DNA of 8,278 nt from a bacterium. GTDB taxonomy: Bacteria > Actinomycetota > Humimicrobiia > Humimicrobiales > Humimicrobiaceae. The position numbers and the translations under genes are program-made. Numbering within the stretch: position 1 is the stretch's first letter; every line of letters begins with the position of its first letter. Location of the stretch: assembly GCA_030611285.1 (NCBI GenBank), contig JAUWQC010000037.1, positions 1 to 8,278 on the forward strand, written 5' to 3'. Shown piece by piece: positions 1 through 6,239 of the stretch. The notes beneath the pieces are model-generated. The model was not told where the DNA came from. It saw only the letters and a program-made list of their open reading frames with translations, and did no database searches.

Positions 1-1023
1 TTTAATCCCCTTTTTAGTCAATGCACTTACTTTTAGAAACGGTATATAGCCTGCAAATTTAAGCTTTTGTTCAAACATACTTACAATGTTACCGATAGTA
101 TCTTCATCCACCATATCAATTTTATTAAAAATGATACAAATACTCACCCCCTTTTTTATACATGTCTCTACAATTTTTAAATCCTGGACAGTTATTTCTT
201 TACTGCAATCAATAAGCACTAAACTTATGTCTGAATTTTCTATAGATCTTATTGTCCTTAGTTCACTATAATATTCCAGATCTCCTCTCTTATCCTTTTT
301 TCTTCTTAATCCGGCAGTATCTATAAATTTATAATTTTTATTATTTATATTCACTATACTGTCAATGCTATCTCTTGTGGTCCCCTCAATCTCATCAACT
401 ATTGCCCTTTCGTCTTTAATAATAGCATTGAACAATGTTGATTTGCCAGCATTCGGTTTACCCAGAATACATATGCCCGGAACAACTTTTTCTTCATATT
501 CTCTTATATCTGTAGAATATTCTTTAAATTTAGAAACTAATTCATCTAAAAGATCTCCTATATTTATACCATGCATTGCAGATATTTTTATAGGATACCC
601 AAAACCAAATTTTAAAAAATCTTCAATATAGAAATCACCCTTTTTACCATCATACTTATTTCCGGTAAAAATTATTTCCTTATCTGTTTTTCTTAAGATC
701 ACTGCTATTTCTTCATCAAGTGGGGATAGGGGTTCTTTTAGATCGACCATAAAAATAATAATATCTGATTCATCTATTGCTTTTTTTGTCTGTAAAAACA
801 CCTGAATATCCATCCTGTGTTTTGATTTTAAATCTACGCCACCTGTATCTAACAGATAAAAAATTTTGCCATTCCAATCAGATTTATAATATTTACGATC
901 TCTGGTAATCATTGGTTCCTTATGCACTATTGCTTCATTTTTCTGGCATATTCTATTAATTAAAGTTGATTTTCCCACATTTGGTCTCCCCACAATAGCA
1001 ACTTTTGGAATATTTTCCTTCAT
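1..1023 (-). CDS. der: Ribosome-assembly GTPase Der (EngA), C-terminus cut by window edge
   Basis: Der is a double GTPase that helps mature the 50S ribosomal subunit. The frame is open from the ATG at 1021-1023 to base 1, giving 341 codons with no stop; Der is usually about 440 residues, so the last ~100 (end of the second GTPase domain and the KH-like domain) lie outside the window. Domain 1 shows the P-loop GRPNVGKST (12-20), the switch sequence TRDR (40-43), DTGG (59-62), GNKYD (121-125) and SAM (148-150). Domain 2 shows GKPNAGKST (188-196), TTRD (215-218), DTAGLRRKK (235-243), FNKID (299-303) and VSA (332-334). Two tandem GTPase domains with these motifs are diagnostic. It is the last visible gene of the tyrA-aroA-cmk-plsC-ispH run, 66 bases after ispH. 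The ribosome site is weak (GGG six bases before ATG), and no ATG, GTG or TTG lies in frame just upstream. Only the missing C-terminus is uncertain. Confidence 0.96.
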   Translation of the reverse strand, partial: MKENIPKVAIVGRPNVGKSTLINRICQKNEAIVHKEPMITRDRKYYKSDWNGKIFYLLDTGGVDLKSKHRMDIQVFLQTKKAIDESDIIIFMVDLKEPLSPLDEEIAVILRKTDKEIIFTGNKYDGKKGDFYIEDFLKFGFGYPIKISAMHGINIGDLLDELVSKFKEYSTDIREYEEKVVPGICILGKPNAGKSTLFNAIIKDERAIVDEIEGTTRDSIDSIVNINNKNYKFIDTAGLRRKKDKRGDLEYYSELRTIRSIENSDISLVLIDCSKEITVQDLKIVETCIKKGVSICIIFNKIDMVDEDTIGNIVSMFEQKLKFAGYIPFLKVSALTKKGIK

Positions 1024-1089
1024 ATTTACCCGCTTATATTTAATTAAGATGTTAATTCCTTTATAAAACTGGCACTATTTTCAGATAAG

Positions 1090-1944
1090 TTATAATTTTT
1101 CAATTGCTTCTTTTATATCTATTATGTCTTCCACCGGTGTAGATGCGCCGCCGCTTATTCCAACCTTTTTAGCATTATTGAACCATTGCGGTTTTATTTC
1201 CTTATAATTTTCAATGTGGTAAGTTACTGCACCACACTTTTTTGATATCTCCACCAGGTGTTTTGTATTTGCACTTTTTTTCCCACCAACTACTATCATT
1301 ATATCAACATTATTTGCTAGTTTTTTAGTTGAATTTTGTCTTTTTTTTGTAGTATTGCAGATGGTATTAAATACAACCAACTCTTTGGCTTTTTCCCGTA
1401 ACTTGCTGGTAATCAGACATAATTTTTCTATAGGTTGGGTTGTTTGAACAACAACTCCTATTTTTTTCTTACTGGAAATTTTTTCCGCATTCGCTTCATT
1501 TTTTATTACTGCATAATTTTTATTTAATACATGGTCTTTTATTCCAATTACCTCAGGGTGATTTCTATTTCCAACAATCACTACAAAATATCCATTTTTA
1601 CTGAGGTCTTCAGCTCTCACCTGAGCTTTCTTTACAAAAGGACAGGTTGCATCAATAATCTTGATATTCTTTTTTTTAATTTCATTAACTAAAACCGGAG
1701 ACATTCCGTGTGATCTTATAATAAGTATACTGCCAGGTATTATTTTTTCTAAATTCTCAACCGAAATTAAACCTTTTTTTGCCAGCTTATTTGTGACCCC
1801 TGAATTATGAATAATAGGACCAAGAGTAAAAATCTCAGTTTTTTTACCCTGATTTTTTTTTAATATCTCCTCTGCTAATTTTAGAGCTCTCTTTACACCA
1901 AAACAGTATCCTGAATATTTAGCTGTTTTTACATTCATATGCAT
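1090..1944 (-). CDS. ispH: 4-hydroxy-3-methylbut-2-enyl diphosphate reductase IspH (LytB)
   Basis: IspH is the iron-sulfur enzyme of the last MEP-pathway step, reducing HMBPP to IPP and DMAPP in the cytoplasm. The 284-residue product has the three cysteines that hold the [4Fe-4S] cluster: C14 in GYCFGVKRA, C101 in DATCPFVKK and C196 in NTICNTTKKRQ. Substrate-binding residues are also present: H46 (HNSG), H129 and E131 in HPEVIG, the TT pair at 168-169, S225 and N227 in GGKKSANT, and SGGAS at 264-268. The length is that of a plain IspH; the C-terminal ribosomal S1 extension found in some Clostridia is absent. The first ATG (1942-1944) is preferred because AAGG lies six bases upstream, although a second ATG two codons later (1936-1938) is possible. 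plsC ends 16 bases upstream, so the genes are probably cotranscribed. The MEP route implies that isoprenoids (quinones, undecaprenyl phosphate) are made from pyruvate and glyceraldehyde 3-phosphate. Confidence 0.97.
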   Translation of the reverse strand: MHMNVKTAKYSGYCFGVKRALKLAEEILKKNQGKKTEIFTLGPIIHNSGVTNKLAKKGLISVENLEKIIPGSILIIRSHGMSPVLVNEIKKKNIKIIDATCPFVKKAQVRAEDLSKNGYFVVIVGNRNHPEVIGIKDHVLNKNYAVIKNEANAEKISSKKKIGVVVQTTQPIEKLCLITSKLREKAKELVVFNTICNTTKKRQNSTKKLANNVDIMIVVGGKKSANTKHLVEISKKCGAVTYHIENYKEIKPQWFNNAKKVGISGGASTPVEDIIDIKEAIEKL

Positions 1945-1960
1945 TAAAAACCTTATTTTT

Positions 1961-2608
1961 CTATTTTATTTTATTGTATATTTTACCTATCTCTTTCATT
2001 GTTCTATCAACTATTATAGGAATAGCTTCTTTTTTATTATGTTCTTTCAAAATATCTTTTATATCTATTATATCTCCAACAATTAATTTAACCCTGGGAA
2101 AAAATATTCTCTTGTGAGGTTTCTGTATTATTTTATTTGTGCCACTTATTGCTACAGGTAGAATTGGGGTATTGCTCTCTGCTGCTATAAACCCTGTGCC
2201 CTTTTTACCACCTCTTAGTGCTCCATCAGTGGATCTCGTACCTTCCGGGAATAAACCCAGGACATTTCCGTCTTTTAAGACTTTAAATGAAATAGAAAAT
2301 ACTTTTATATTAAAAGCCTTTCTTTCAACAGGAAAGGCATTTAAGAAAGTTACCAGAGAGGATAAAAACTTATTGTTATATAATTCTTTTTTTGCCATAA
2401 AATATACACATCTTGGAATATACGCTCCTATTACCAACGGATCCACATAGCTTATATGATTTGAGCATATTATCAACTTACCATTTCTGGGTACTTTGTG
2501 TAAATCTATTTTTTCTACTCTGTATAGAAGGTTAAAAATAACTCTTAACATAAACTGTATTAACCTGAATAAAATAAAATAGGATTTACTATGTTTTGTT
2601 TTTAACAT
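1961..2608 (-). CDS. plsC: 1-acyl-sn-glycerol-3-phosphate acyltransferase (PlsC family)
   Basis: This enzyme acylates lysophosphatidic acid to phosphatidic acid, the precursor of membrane phospholipids, at the inner face of the membrane. The 215-residue protein has the acyltransferase box NHISYVD with H51 and D56 (HX4D), the AFPVER block (91-96), the glycerophosphate-binding FPEGTRS (120-126) and the later TPILPVAISG block (147-156). A hydrophobic N-terminal stretch (about 10-30) probably anchors or embeds it in the membrane. The ATG at 2606-2608 lies inside the end of cmk, giving a 20-base overlap in another frame; AAAAAGG sits only three bases before the ATG, so translation is probably coupled to cmk. 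The length is typical of short PlsC proteins. Exact acyl donor (acyl-CoA or acyl-ACP) cannot be read from the sequence. Confidence 0.93.
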   Translation of the reverse strand: MLKTKHSKSYFILFRLIQFMLRVIFNLLYRVEKIDLHKVPRNGKLIICSNHISYVDPLVIGAYIPRCVYFMAKKELYNNKFLSSLVTFLNAFPVERKAFNIKVFSISFKVLKDGNVLGLFPEGTRSTDGALRGGKKGTGFIAAESNTPILPVAISGTNKIIQKPHKRIFFPRVKLIVGDIIDIKDILKEHNKKEAIPIIVDRTMKEIGKIYNKIK

Positions 2609-3287
2609 TTACCTTTTTAAAATATAATTTCTTTATTTTTTCAACAACTCCTTTTACTGATAATTTGGATGTATCAATTATAATTCCATTTTCCGGTATA
2701 ATCATGGGGCTGTCTTCCCTGCTGCTGTCAATTCTATCTCTGCTTATAATTTCTTTTTTGATTATATCTCTCTCTAGAAATTGCCCCTTTTCTCTAATCT
2801 GCAAATCTCTTCTTTTTATTCTTTCACCAAGGCTTGCAGTTAAATATATTTTGAGTGTTGCATTCGGACAAACTACACTTCCAGTATCCCTGCCTTCAAG
2901 TACAGTATTACCTCCCTGGATAAATTTTTTTTGAAGACTTACCAAATATCTCCTCACTCCAGATAATTTAGAAACAATAGAAACTGCAGATCCTACTTCC
3001 CTGCTTCTAATCTCATTGGTAACATCTTTTCCATCTATTTTTACTGCGGTATACCTGCTTTCATCTACTGAATTACTATCTAACTGGAGATTTATGTTTC
3101 TTGCTAGCTTTAATATAGATTTTTCATCTTTACAATCTATATTATTCTGTAAAGCAAGAAGGGTAATTGCTCTATACATGGCTCCAGTATCAATATATTT
3201 TAAATTTAATTCTCTAGCTAAAATTTTTGCAACTGTGCTCTTACCGCTTCCGGCGGGGCCATCTATGGTTATAATATTATCTAGCAT
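2589..3287 (-). CDS. cmk: Cytidylate kinase
   Basis: Cmk phosphorylates CMP and dCMP with ATP, recycling cytidine nucleotides released by RNA turnover and phospholipid synthesis. The 232-residue protein begins with the P-loop GPAGSGKST (10-18), followed by the CMP-binding DTGAMYR (33-39), the NMP-binding insert typical of long bacterial Cmk (KDVTNEIRSREVGS, 87-100), EGRDTG (131-136, where many relatives read DGRDIG) and the lid region with SRDRIDSSRE (182-191). The ATG at 3285-3287 is set by an in-frame TAA six bases upstream, so no longer start exists. The ribosome site is poor (GG nine bases away), and a tiny reading frame ends three bases before it (see the finding at 3291-3320). It follows aroA by 57 bases and overlaps plsC by 20. 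The aroA-cmk neighbourhood is common across bacteria and supports the name. Confidence 0.97.
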   Translation of the reverse strand: MLDNIITIDGPAGSGKSTVAKILARELNLKYIDTGAMYRAITLLALQNNIDCKDEKSILKLARNINLQLDSNSVDESRYTAVKIDGKDVTNEIRSREVGSAVSIVSKLSGVRRYLVSLQKKFIQGGNTVLEGRDTGSVVCPNATLKIYLTASLGERIKRRDLQIREKGQFLERDIIKKEIISRDRIDSSREDSPMIIPENGIIIDTSKLSVKGVVEKIKKLYFKKVNVKNKT

Positions 3288-3344
3288 CTTTTAACCAATA
3301 TTTATATATGTCTTCACCATACTTGAGCCTATTTCCTTTTTGCG

Positions 3345-4634
3345 TTATGGCGCTAAAACTTTTTTTAGATTATATTTAAAACCAGGAAAGGAAGTATTGA
3401 TACATTCAGAATCCAGAATAGTTACTTTTCCTATTGATAACAAAGCCAGTATAGAAAGAGACATAGCAATTCTATGATCTCCGAAGCTATCTACCATTCC
3501 TTCACCCGCCTTGAAATTCACATCTCCTTCTATTATCATTCCATCTTCTTTTTCCTCAATATTCACCTTTAATTTTTTAAACTGGCTTACAATAGACTTG
3601 ATTCTATCACTTTCTTTGTATCTTAATTCTTCAGCTCCTCTTATTATTGTTTTACCTTTTGCCACAGCTGCGGCTACGCACAGTATTGGTATCTCATCAA
3701 TTATACCTGGGATTTTATCTTTATCTATTTCTATAGAATTTAAATTACTGGAAAAAGTTTCAATATCTACAACTGGTTCATTATTTATAATTCTTTGATT
3801 TTTAATAATAATCTTTCCACCCATTTTTTTAAGGATTTCTATAAAATAACTTCTGGTGGGGTTCATACCGATATCTCTCATAATAGTATGTGAATCTTTT
3901 AAAATTAGAGTTGCAACAATAAAAAAAGCTGCTGAAGATATATCACCGGGTACATAAATATTTTTAGCAATTAATTTCCTGCCGGGTCTTAATTTTGTGT
4001 ATTTACCATCGTAAGTAATATCTGCTCCAAAGTACTGGAGCATACGCTCTGTATGATCTCTCGAAACTTCTGGTTGAATTATCTCAGTTGTACCTTCTGC
4101 ATTAAGAGCTGCCATAAGGATACTGGATTTAACCTGAGCACTTGACACTTTAAGATTAAATTTTTTTCCCTTCAGATTGGAGTTTCCAAATATTACTATG
4201 GGAGCCTTTGAATTATTTTCTCTTCCATTAATTTTAGCGCCCATCTCTAACAGCGGCTCTATTATTCTTTTCATAGGTCTGTTGTTTATAGAACTATCAC
4301 CACTCAATACAGACATAAAATTGGTTGCAGACAGTACACCACTCATTATTCTGATTGTAGTCCCGGAATTTCCAACGTCCAGTATTTTATTAGGTTCACT
4401 GAAGTTTTTAATACCTTTACCATATACTATTAAATTACCGTCTATTTTTTCAATTTTTACACCTAACTTATTTAAAACATCTATAGTTTTTATGCAGTCC
4501 TGACAAAATAAGAAGTTCTCTATTACTACATTATTATTAATCAACGAGGATATGATTACACTTCTATGTGAAATCGACTTATCTCCAGGAATTTTTAATT
4601 CACCCTTTAAGCTTCTTGCTCTATGTATTTCCAT
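3345..4634 (-). CDS. aroA: 3-phosphoshikimate 1-carboxyvinyltransferase (EPSP synthase), class II type
   Basis: AroA joins phosphoenolpyruvate to shikimate 3-phosphate, the sixth step towards chorismate. The 429 residues cover the whole two-domain fold. Visible active-site parts are GDKSISHR (17-24), GNSGTTIR (88-95), RPMKR (119-123), SAQVKSS (165-171), RDHTE (192-196), NPTR (258-261), DE (313-314), the catalytic ESDR block (E341-R344) and GDHR (385-388). The motif set RxHxE, GDKx, SAQxK and NxTR is the published signature of class II EPSP synthases, the group that includes the B. subtilis-like and CP4 enzymes and tends to tolerate glyphosate. Position 91 keeps Gly, unlike the Ala of CP4. The stop of tyrA lies two bases before the ATG and the nearest purine-rich site is weak (GTGA), so translation is probably coupled to tyrA. 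No truncation is seen. Confidence 0.97.
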   Translation of the reverse strand: MEIHRARSLKGELKIPGDKSISHRSVIISSLINNNVVIENFLFCQDCIKTIDVLNKLGVKIEKIDGNLIVYGKGIKNFSEPNKILDVGNSGTTIRIMSGVLSATNFMSVLSGDSSINNRPMKRIIEPLLEMGAKINGRENNSKAPIVIFGNSNLKGKKFNLKVSSAQVKSSILMAALNAEGTTEIIQPEVSRDHTERMLQYFGADITYDGKYTKLRPGRKLIAKNIYVPGDISSAAFFIVATLILKDSHTIMRDIGMNPTRSYFIEILKKMGGKIIIKNQRIINNEPVVDIETFSSNLNSIEIDKDKIPGIIDEIPILCVAAAVAKGKTIIRGAEELRYKESDRIKSIVSQFKKLKVNIEEKEDGMIIEGDVNFKAGEGMVDSFGDHRIAMSLSILALLSIGKVTILDSECINTSFPGFKYNLKKVLAP

Positions 4635-4636
4635 TT

Positions 4637-5758
4637 TTATTCACTTAATACCTTTTTTATACCAACTTCGTATCCTGCTTTTTCAATTGCTTCTTTTGCA
4701 ATTTTACAAGCATCTTCACCTTGAATCAGTACTTTAAGGATTCCCCCACCACTGAATTCTGTTGAATGAAAAATAGATATATCTTCAATATTTATTCCAT
4801 GAGAACTTATGACCAGTGTAATTTCACTTAAAACCCCTGCTTTATCAGGTATTGCAACTCTAAGTTCATATAATTTGGAAATATCCTTCTCAATATATTT
4901 TGGTAAATTAATTCTTGCTTTCTGGGCTTTAAAGTAATGTTTTTTTATTGATTCTGAATTTTCTTTTTTCAAGTTATTTTTAAACTTTATCAGATACCTT
5001 ATATAATCATCTATTGATTTAATTATCTCATCTTTATTTTCCAAGCTTATATCAAGCCACATTTTTATATTTGCAGCAGCTATTCTGGTCATATCCCTAA
5101 AACCACCAGCGCATAGTTTAGATAAATTTTTCATCTTCTTTTGTTTATCATCAATCATATCAACCAGATTGGTTGAAAGGATATGCGGCAGGTGACTTAT
5201 TAACGCTACATTTTCATCATGTTCTTTAGGATTTATGGAAATCACTTTTGCGCCAATTTTTGTAAATAAAGAATGTAATGTAAGCAGAGGTTCAGATATA
5301 GTAGTATCTGTAGGAGTTAGAATATAAAATGTATTCTTAAATAATTCTGGAGTGGCGCTAAGTATACCTTCGTTTTCCGAGCCAGCCATTGGATGGCCTC
5401 CTATAAAAAATACTCCCTCAGGTAATATTTCACTTGCTCTTTTAACTATCTTCTCTTTAACGCTGCCAACATCTGTAATAATTACTCCTTTTTTCAGATA
5501 ATCTTTAATATGTTCTACTACCTCGATTATTTTACTTATCGGTGTCGCTATTATTATCAAATCAGCGTCAGTAACTGCTTCTTTATAATCTACAGCGACA
5601 ACATCAATTATATTTCTGTATTTAGCTATATTCATTGCTTCACCTTCAATATCATAGCCGGTGATTATAAAATCTTCACCGGTATTCTTTAAAGATAAAG
5701 CTAATGATCCACCTATAAGACCTAATCCTATTACAGTTATTTTTTTAATATTTTTCAT
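4637..5758 (-). CDS. tyrA: Prephenate dehydrogenase with C-terminal ACT domain
   Basis: TyrA oxidises and decarboxylates prephenate to 4-hydroxyphenylpyruvate, the committed step to tyrosine. Numbering from the chosen ATG (5756-5758), the 373-residue protein has a Rossmann fold with GLGLIGGS (11-18) and an acidic D36 after the second strand, which favours NAD+ over NADP+. It continues with DVGSVK (96-101), HPMAGSE (122-128) and an all-helical dimer domain with H170, H179 and H182 in the HDENVALISHLPH block and GGFRDMTR (208-215). Residues from about 287 form an ACT domain, as in B. subtilis TyrA, the likely site of amino-acid feedback. A longer frame starts at 5785, but AAGGAG lies a correct distance before the 5758 ATG, so the shorter start is preferred. 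It opens the operon behind its own promoter. No chorismate mutase domain is fused to it. Confidence 0.95.
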   Translation of the reverse strand: MKNIKKITVIGLGLIGGSLALSLKNTGEDFIITGYDIEGEAMNIAKYRNIIDVVAVDYKEAVTDADLIIIATPISKIIEVVEHIKDYLKKGVIITDVGSVKEKIVKRASEILPEGVFFIGGHPMAGSENEGILSATPELFKNTFYILTPTDTTISEPLLTLHSLFTKIGAKVISINPKEHDENVALISHLPHILSTNLVDMIDDKQKKMKNLSKLCAGGFRDMTRIAAANIKMWLDISLENKDEIIKSIDDYIRYLIKFKNNLKKENSESIKKHYFKAQKARINLPKYIEKDISKLYELRVAIPDKAGVLSEITLVISSHGINIEDISIFHSTEFSGGGILKVLIQGEDACKIAKEAIEKAGYEVGIKKVLSE

Positions 5759-5763
5759 TTTAA

Positions 5764-5769
5764 CTCCTT
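5764..5769 (-). promoter_or_regulatory. Ribosome binding site of tyrA
   Basis: AAGGAG followed by TTAAA and then ATG (5756-5758). This near-perfect site decides the start of tyrA against the ATG at 5783-5785, which has AAAGG directly abutting it and therefore no usable spacing. The nine extra codons of the longer frame would also precede the Rossmann strand that normally opens the protein. Confidence 0.85.
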
Positions 5770-5867
5770 GGCGCAGAGACCCCATCCTTTAGGGAGAAGT
5801 AGTTGACTTTACACTGCTATCAAATCCAATAATTATTCTATAGGAAGTTTATATAAATATTTTAATT

Positions 5868-5896
5868 ACTATATAAAAATTATTAAATTTTGTGAA
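5868..5896 (-). promoter_or_regulatory. Sigma-70 type promoter of the tyrA-aroA-cmk-plsC-ispH-der operon
   Basis: On the minus strand, TTCACA (5891-5896; 5 of 6 to TTGACA) is followed by 17 bases and TATAGT (5868-5873; 5 of 6 to TATAAT). Transcription would begin near 5861, leaving a leader of about 100 bases before tyrA. AT-rich DNA with A and T runs lies just upstream and could act as an UP element. The AT richness of the region raises the chance of a false -10, but the paired boxes at exact spacing are good evidence. A 6-bp inverted repeat, AAGAAT/ATTCTT (5898-5903 and 5913-5918), lies next to the -35 box and might be an operator, though this is weak. Confidence 0.65.
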
Positions 5897-6007
5897 TAAG
5901 AATTTATTTATTATTCTTAATTATTCTACTATATTTTTAGTATTTTTATTAAACATAAAAAAATTTTAAAAATTTCCTAATATTCTCTATATTTTACTTC
6001 TAATCTA

Positions 6008-6036
6008 TTGACAACAATTTTTAATTCTGATATCTT
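6008..6036 (+). promoter_or_regulatory. Sigma-70 promoter of the plus-strand small RNA
   Basis: TTGACA (6008-6013, a perfect -35), a spacer of exactly 17 bases and TATCTT (6031-6036, 4 of 6 at -10). Transcription should begin near 6043, which is exactly where the first base pair of the predicted closing stem of the RNA falls. It is the best -35 box seen in the window and points away from every protein gene, so it is unlikely to serve a coding sequence. Confidence 0.75.
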
Positions 6037-6042
6037 TTTATT

Positions 6043-6210
6043 ATCTTAGAACAGGAGGCAACTTTTAGAAATAACTAAGATTTATTTTCGAAAGAGAATA
6101 GATAAGAGGTTAATAATCTGAAAAGTCCCTGAGAAAAGTTCTAAGGTGTGCCCCGAGATTTTTAGTAGCCTAAAGCATTAACTATGGCAAAAGATAACTC
6201 GGGGTTTTTT
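6043..6210 (+). ncRNA. Candidate stand-alone small RNA, family not recognised
   Basis: A transcript of about 168 bases is framed by a strong promoter and an intrinsic terminator, with no reading frame of note inside. The first 105 bases can fold as one rod. The closing stem is 6043-6052 with 6138-6147, including eight consecutive Watson-Crick pairs (CTTAGAAC with GTTCTAAG). Next comes an internal loop holding AGGAGG (6053-6058). A second stem pairs ACTTTT (6061-6066) with AAAAGT (6121-6126), continued by AGA/TCT across a bulged G. A third pairs 6072-6076 with 6108-6112. The rod ends in a 10-bp arm (6080-6089 with 6094-6103) capped by GAAA. A short linker leads to the terminator hairpin. Size and rod shape recall 6S RNA, but I see no sequence match to 6S, SRP RNA, RNase P, tmRNA or a riboswitch class, and no plus-strand gene follows. 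The folding was done by eye. Confidence 0.62.
6151..6210 (+). terminator. Intrinsic terminator of the small RNA
   Basis: CCCCGAG (6151-6157) pairs with CTCGGGG (6198-6204) and is followed at once by six T (6205-6210). The 40-base interior can itself form a small hairpin, TTTAG/CTAAA with a TAGC loop (6161-6174), or GCC/GGC (6168-6170 with 6186-6188), so the terminator may form a structured 3' domain of the RNA. On the minus strand the hairpin is not followed by T, so it should not stop transketolase transcripts. Confidence 0.8.
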
Positions 6211-6220
6211 ATGCATTAAG

Positions 6221-6239
6221 ATTTTTAACTATTAAAAAT
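6221..6239. repeat. AT-only inverted repeat
   Basis: ATTTTTAA and TTAAAAAT form a perfect 8-bp inverted repeat around a 3-base centre. It lies between the small RNA terminator and the end of the transketolase gene. It has no G or C and is followed by no clean T run on either strand, so at most it is a weak stop or a chance product of base composition. Confidence 0.4.

Noticed and set aside
86..631. Plus-strand open frames at 86-271 and 365-631
   Set aside because: They lie opposite the der coding sequence, which is open on the minus strand across the whole stretch and has all GTPase motifs. The plus-strand products are low-complexity Ser/Ile-rich shadows.
2139..4737. Several plus-strand open frames of 61-112 codons opposite plsC, cmk, aroA and tyrA
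   Set aside because: All are antisense to well-supported genes, have no recognisable motif and no convincing ribosome sites, and their Ser/Ile/Leu/Phe-rich composition is what reversed Lys/Ile/Asn-rich genes give.
5783..5785. ATG at 5785 as the start of tyrA
   Set aside because: The nine added codons would contain the AAGGAG site of the next ATG, and AAAGG touches the upstream ATG without spacing.
5756..5861. T-box element in the tyrA leader
   Set aside because: A segment reading AAAGGATGGGGTCTC vaguely recalls a T-box antiterminator, but the leader is too short, there is no specifier stem and no terminator with a T run follows.
6043..6210. Identification of the small RNA as 6S, SRP, RNase P, tmRNA, tracrRNA or a cyclic-di-GMP riboswitch
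   Set aside because: Size, rod shape or the GAAA loop suggested each in turn. However, the conserved bases of SRP, RNase P, tmRNA and the riboswitch are missing, no CRISPR repeat or cas gene is present, and the 6S-specific closed fold of the full length is not seen because the 3' end forms its own terminator.
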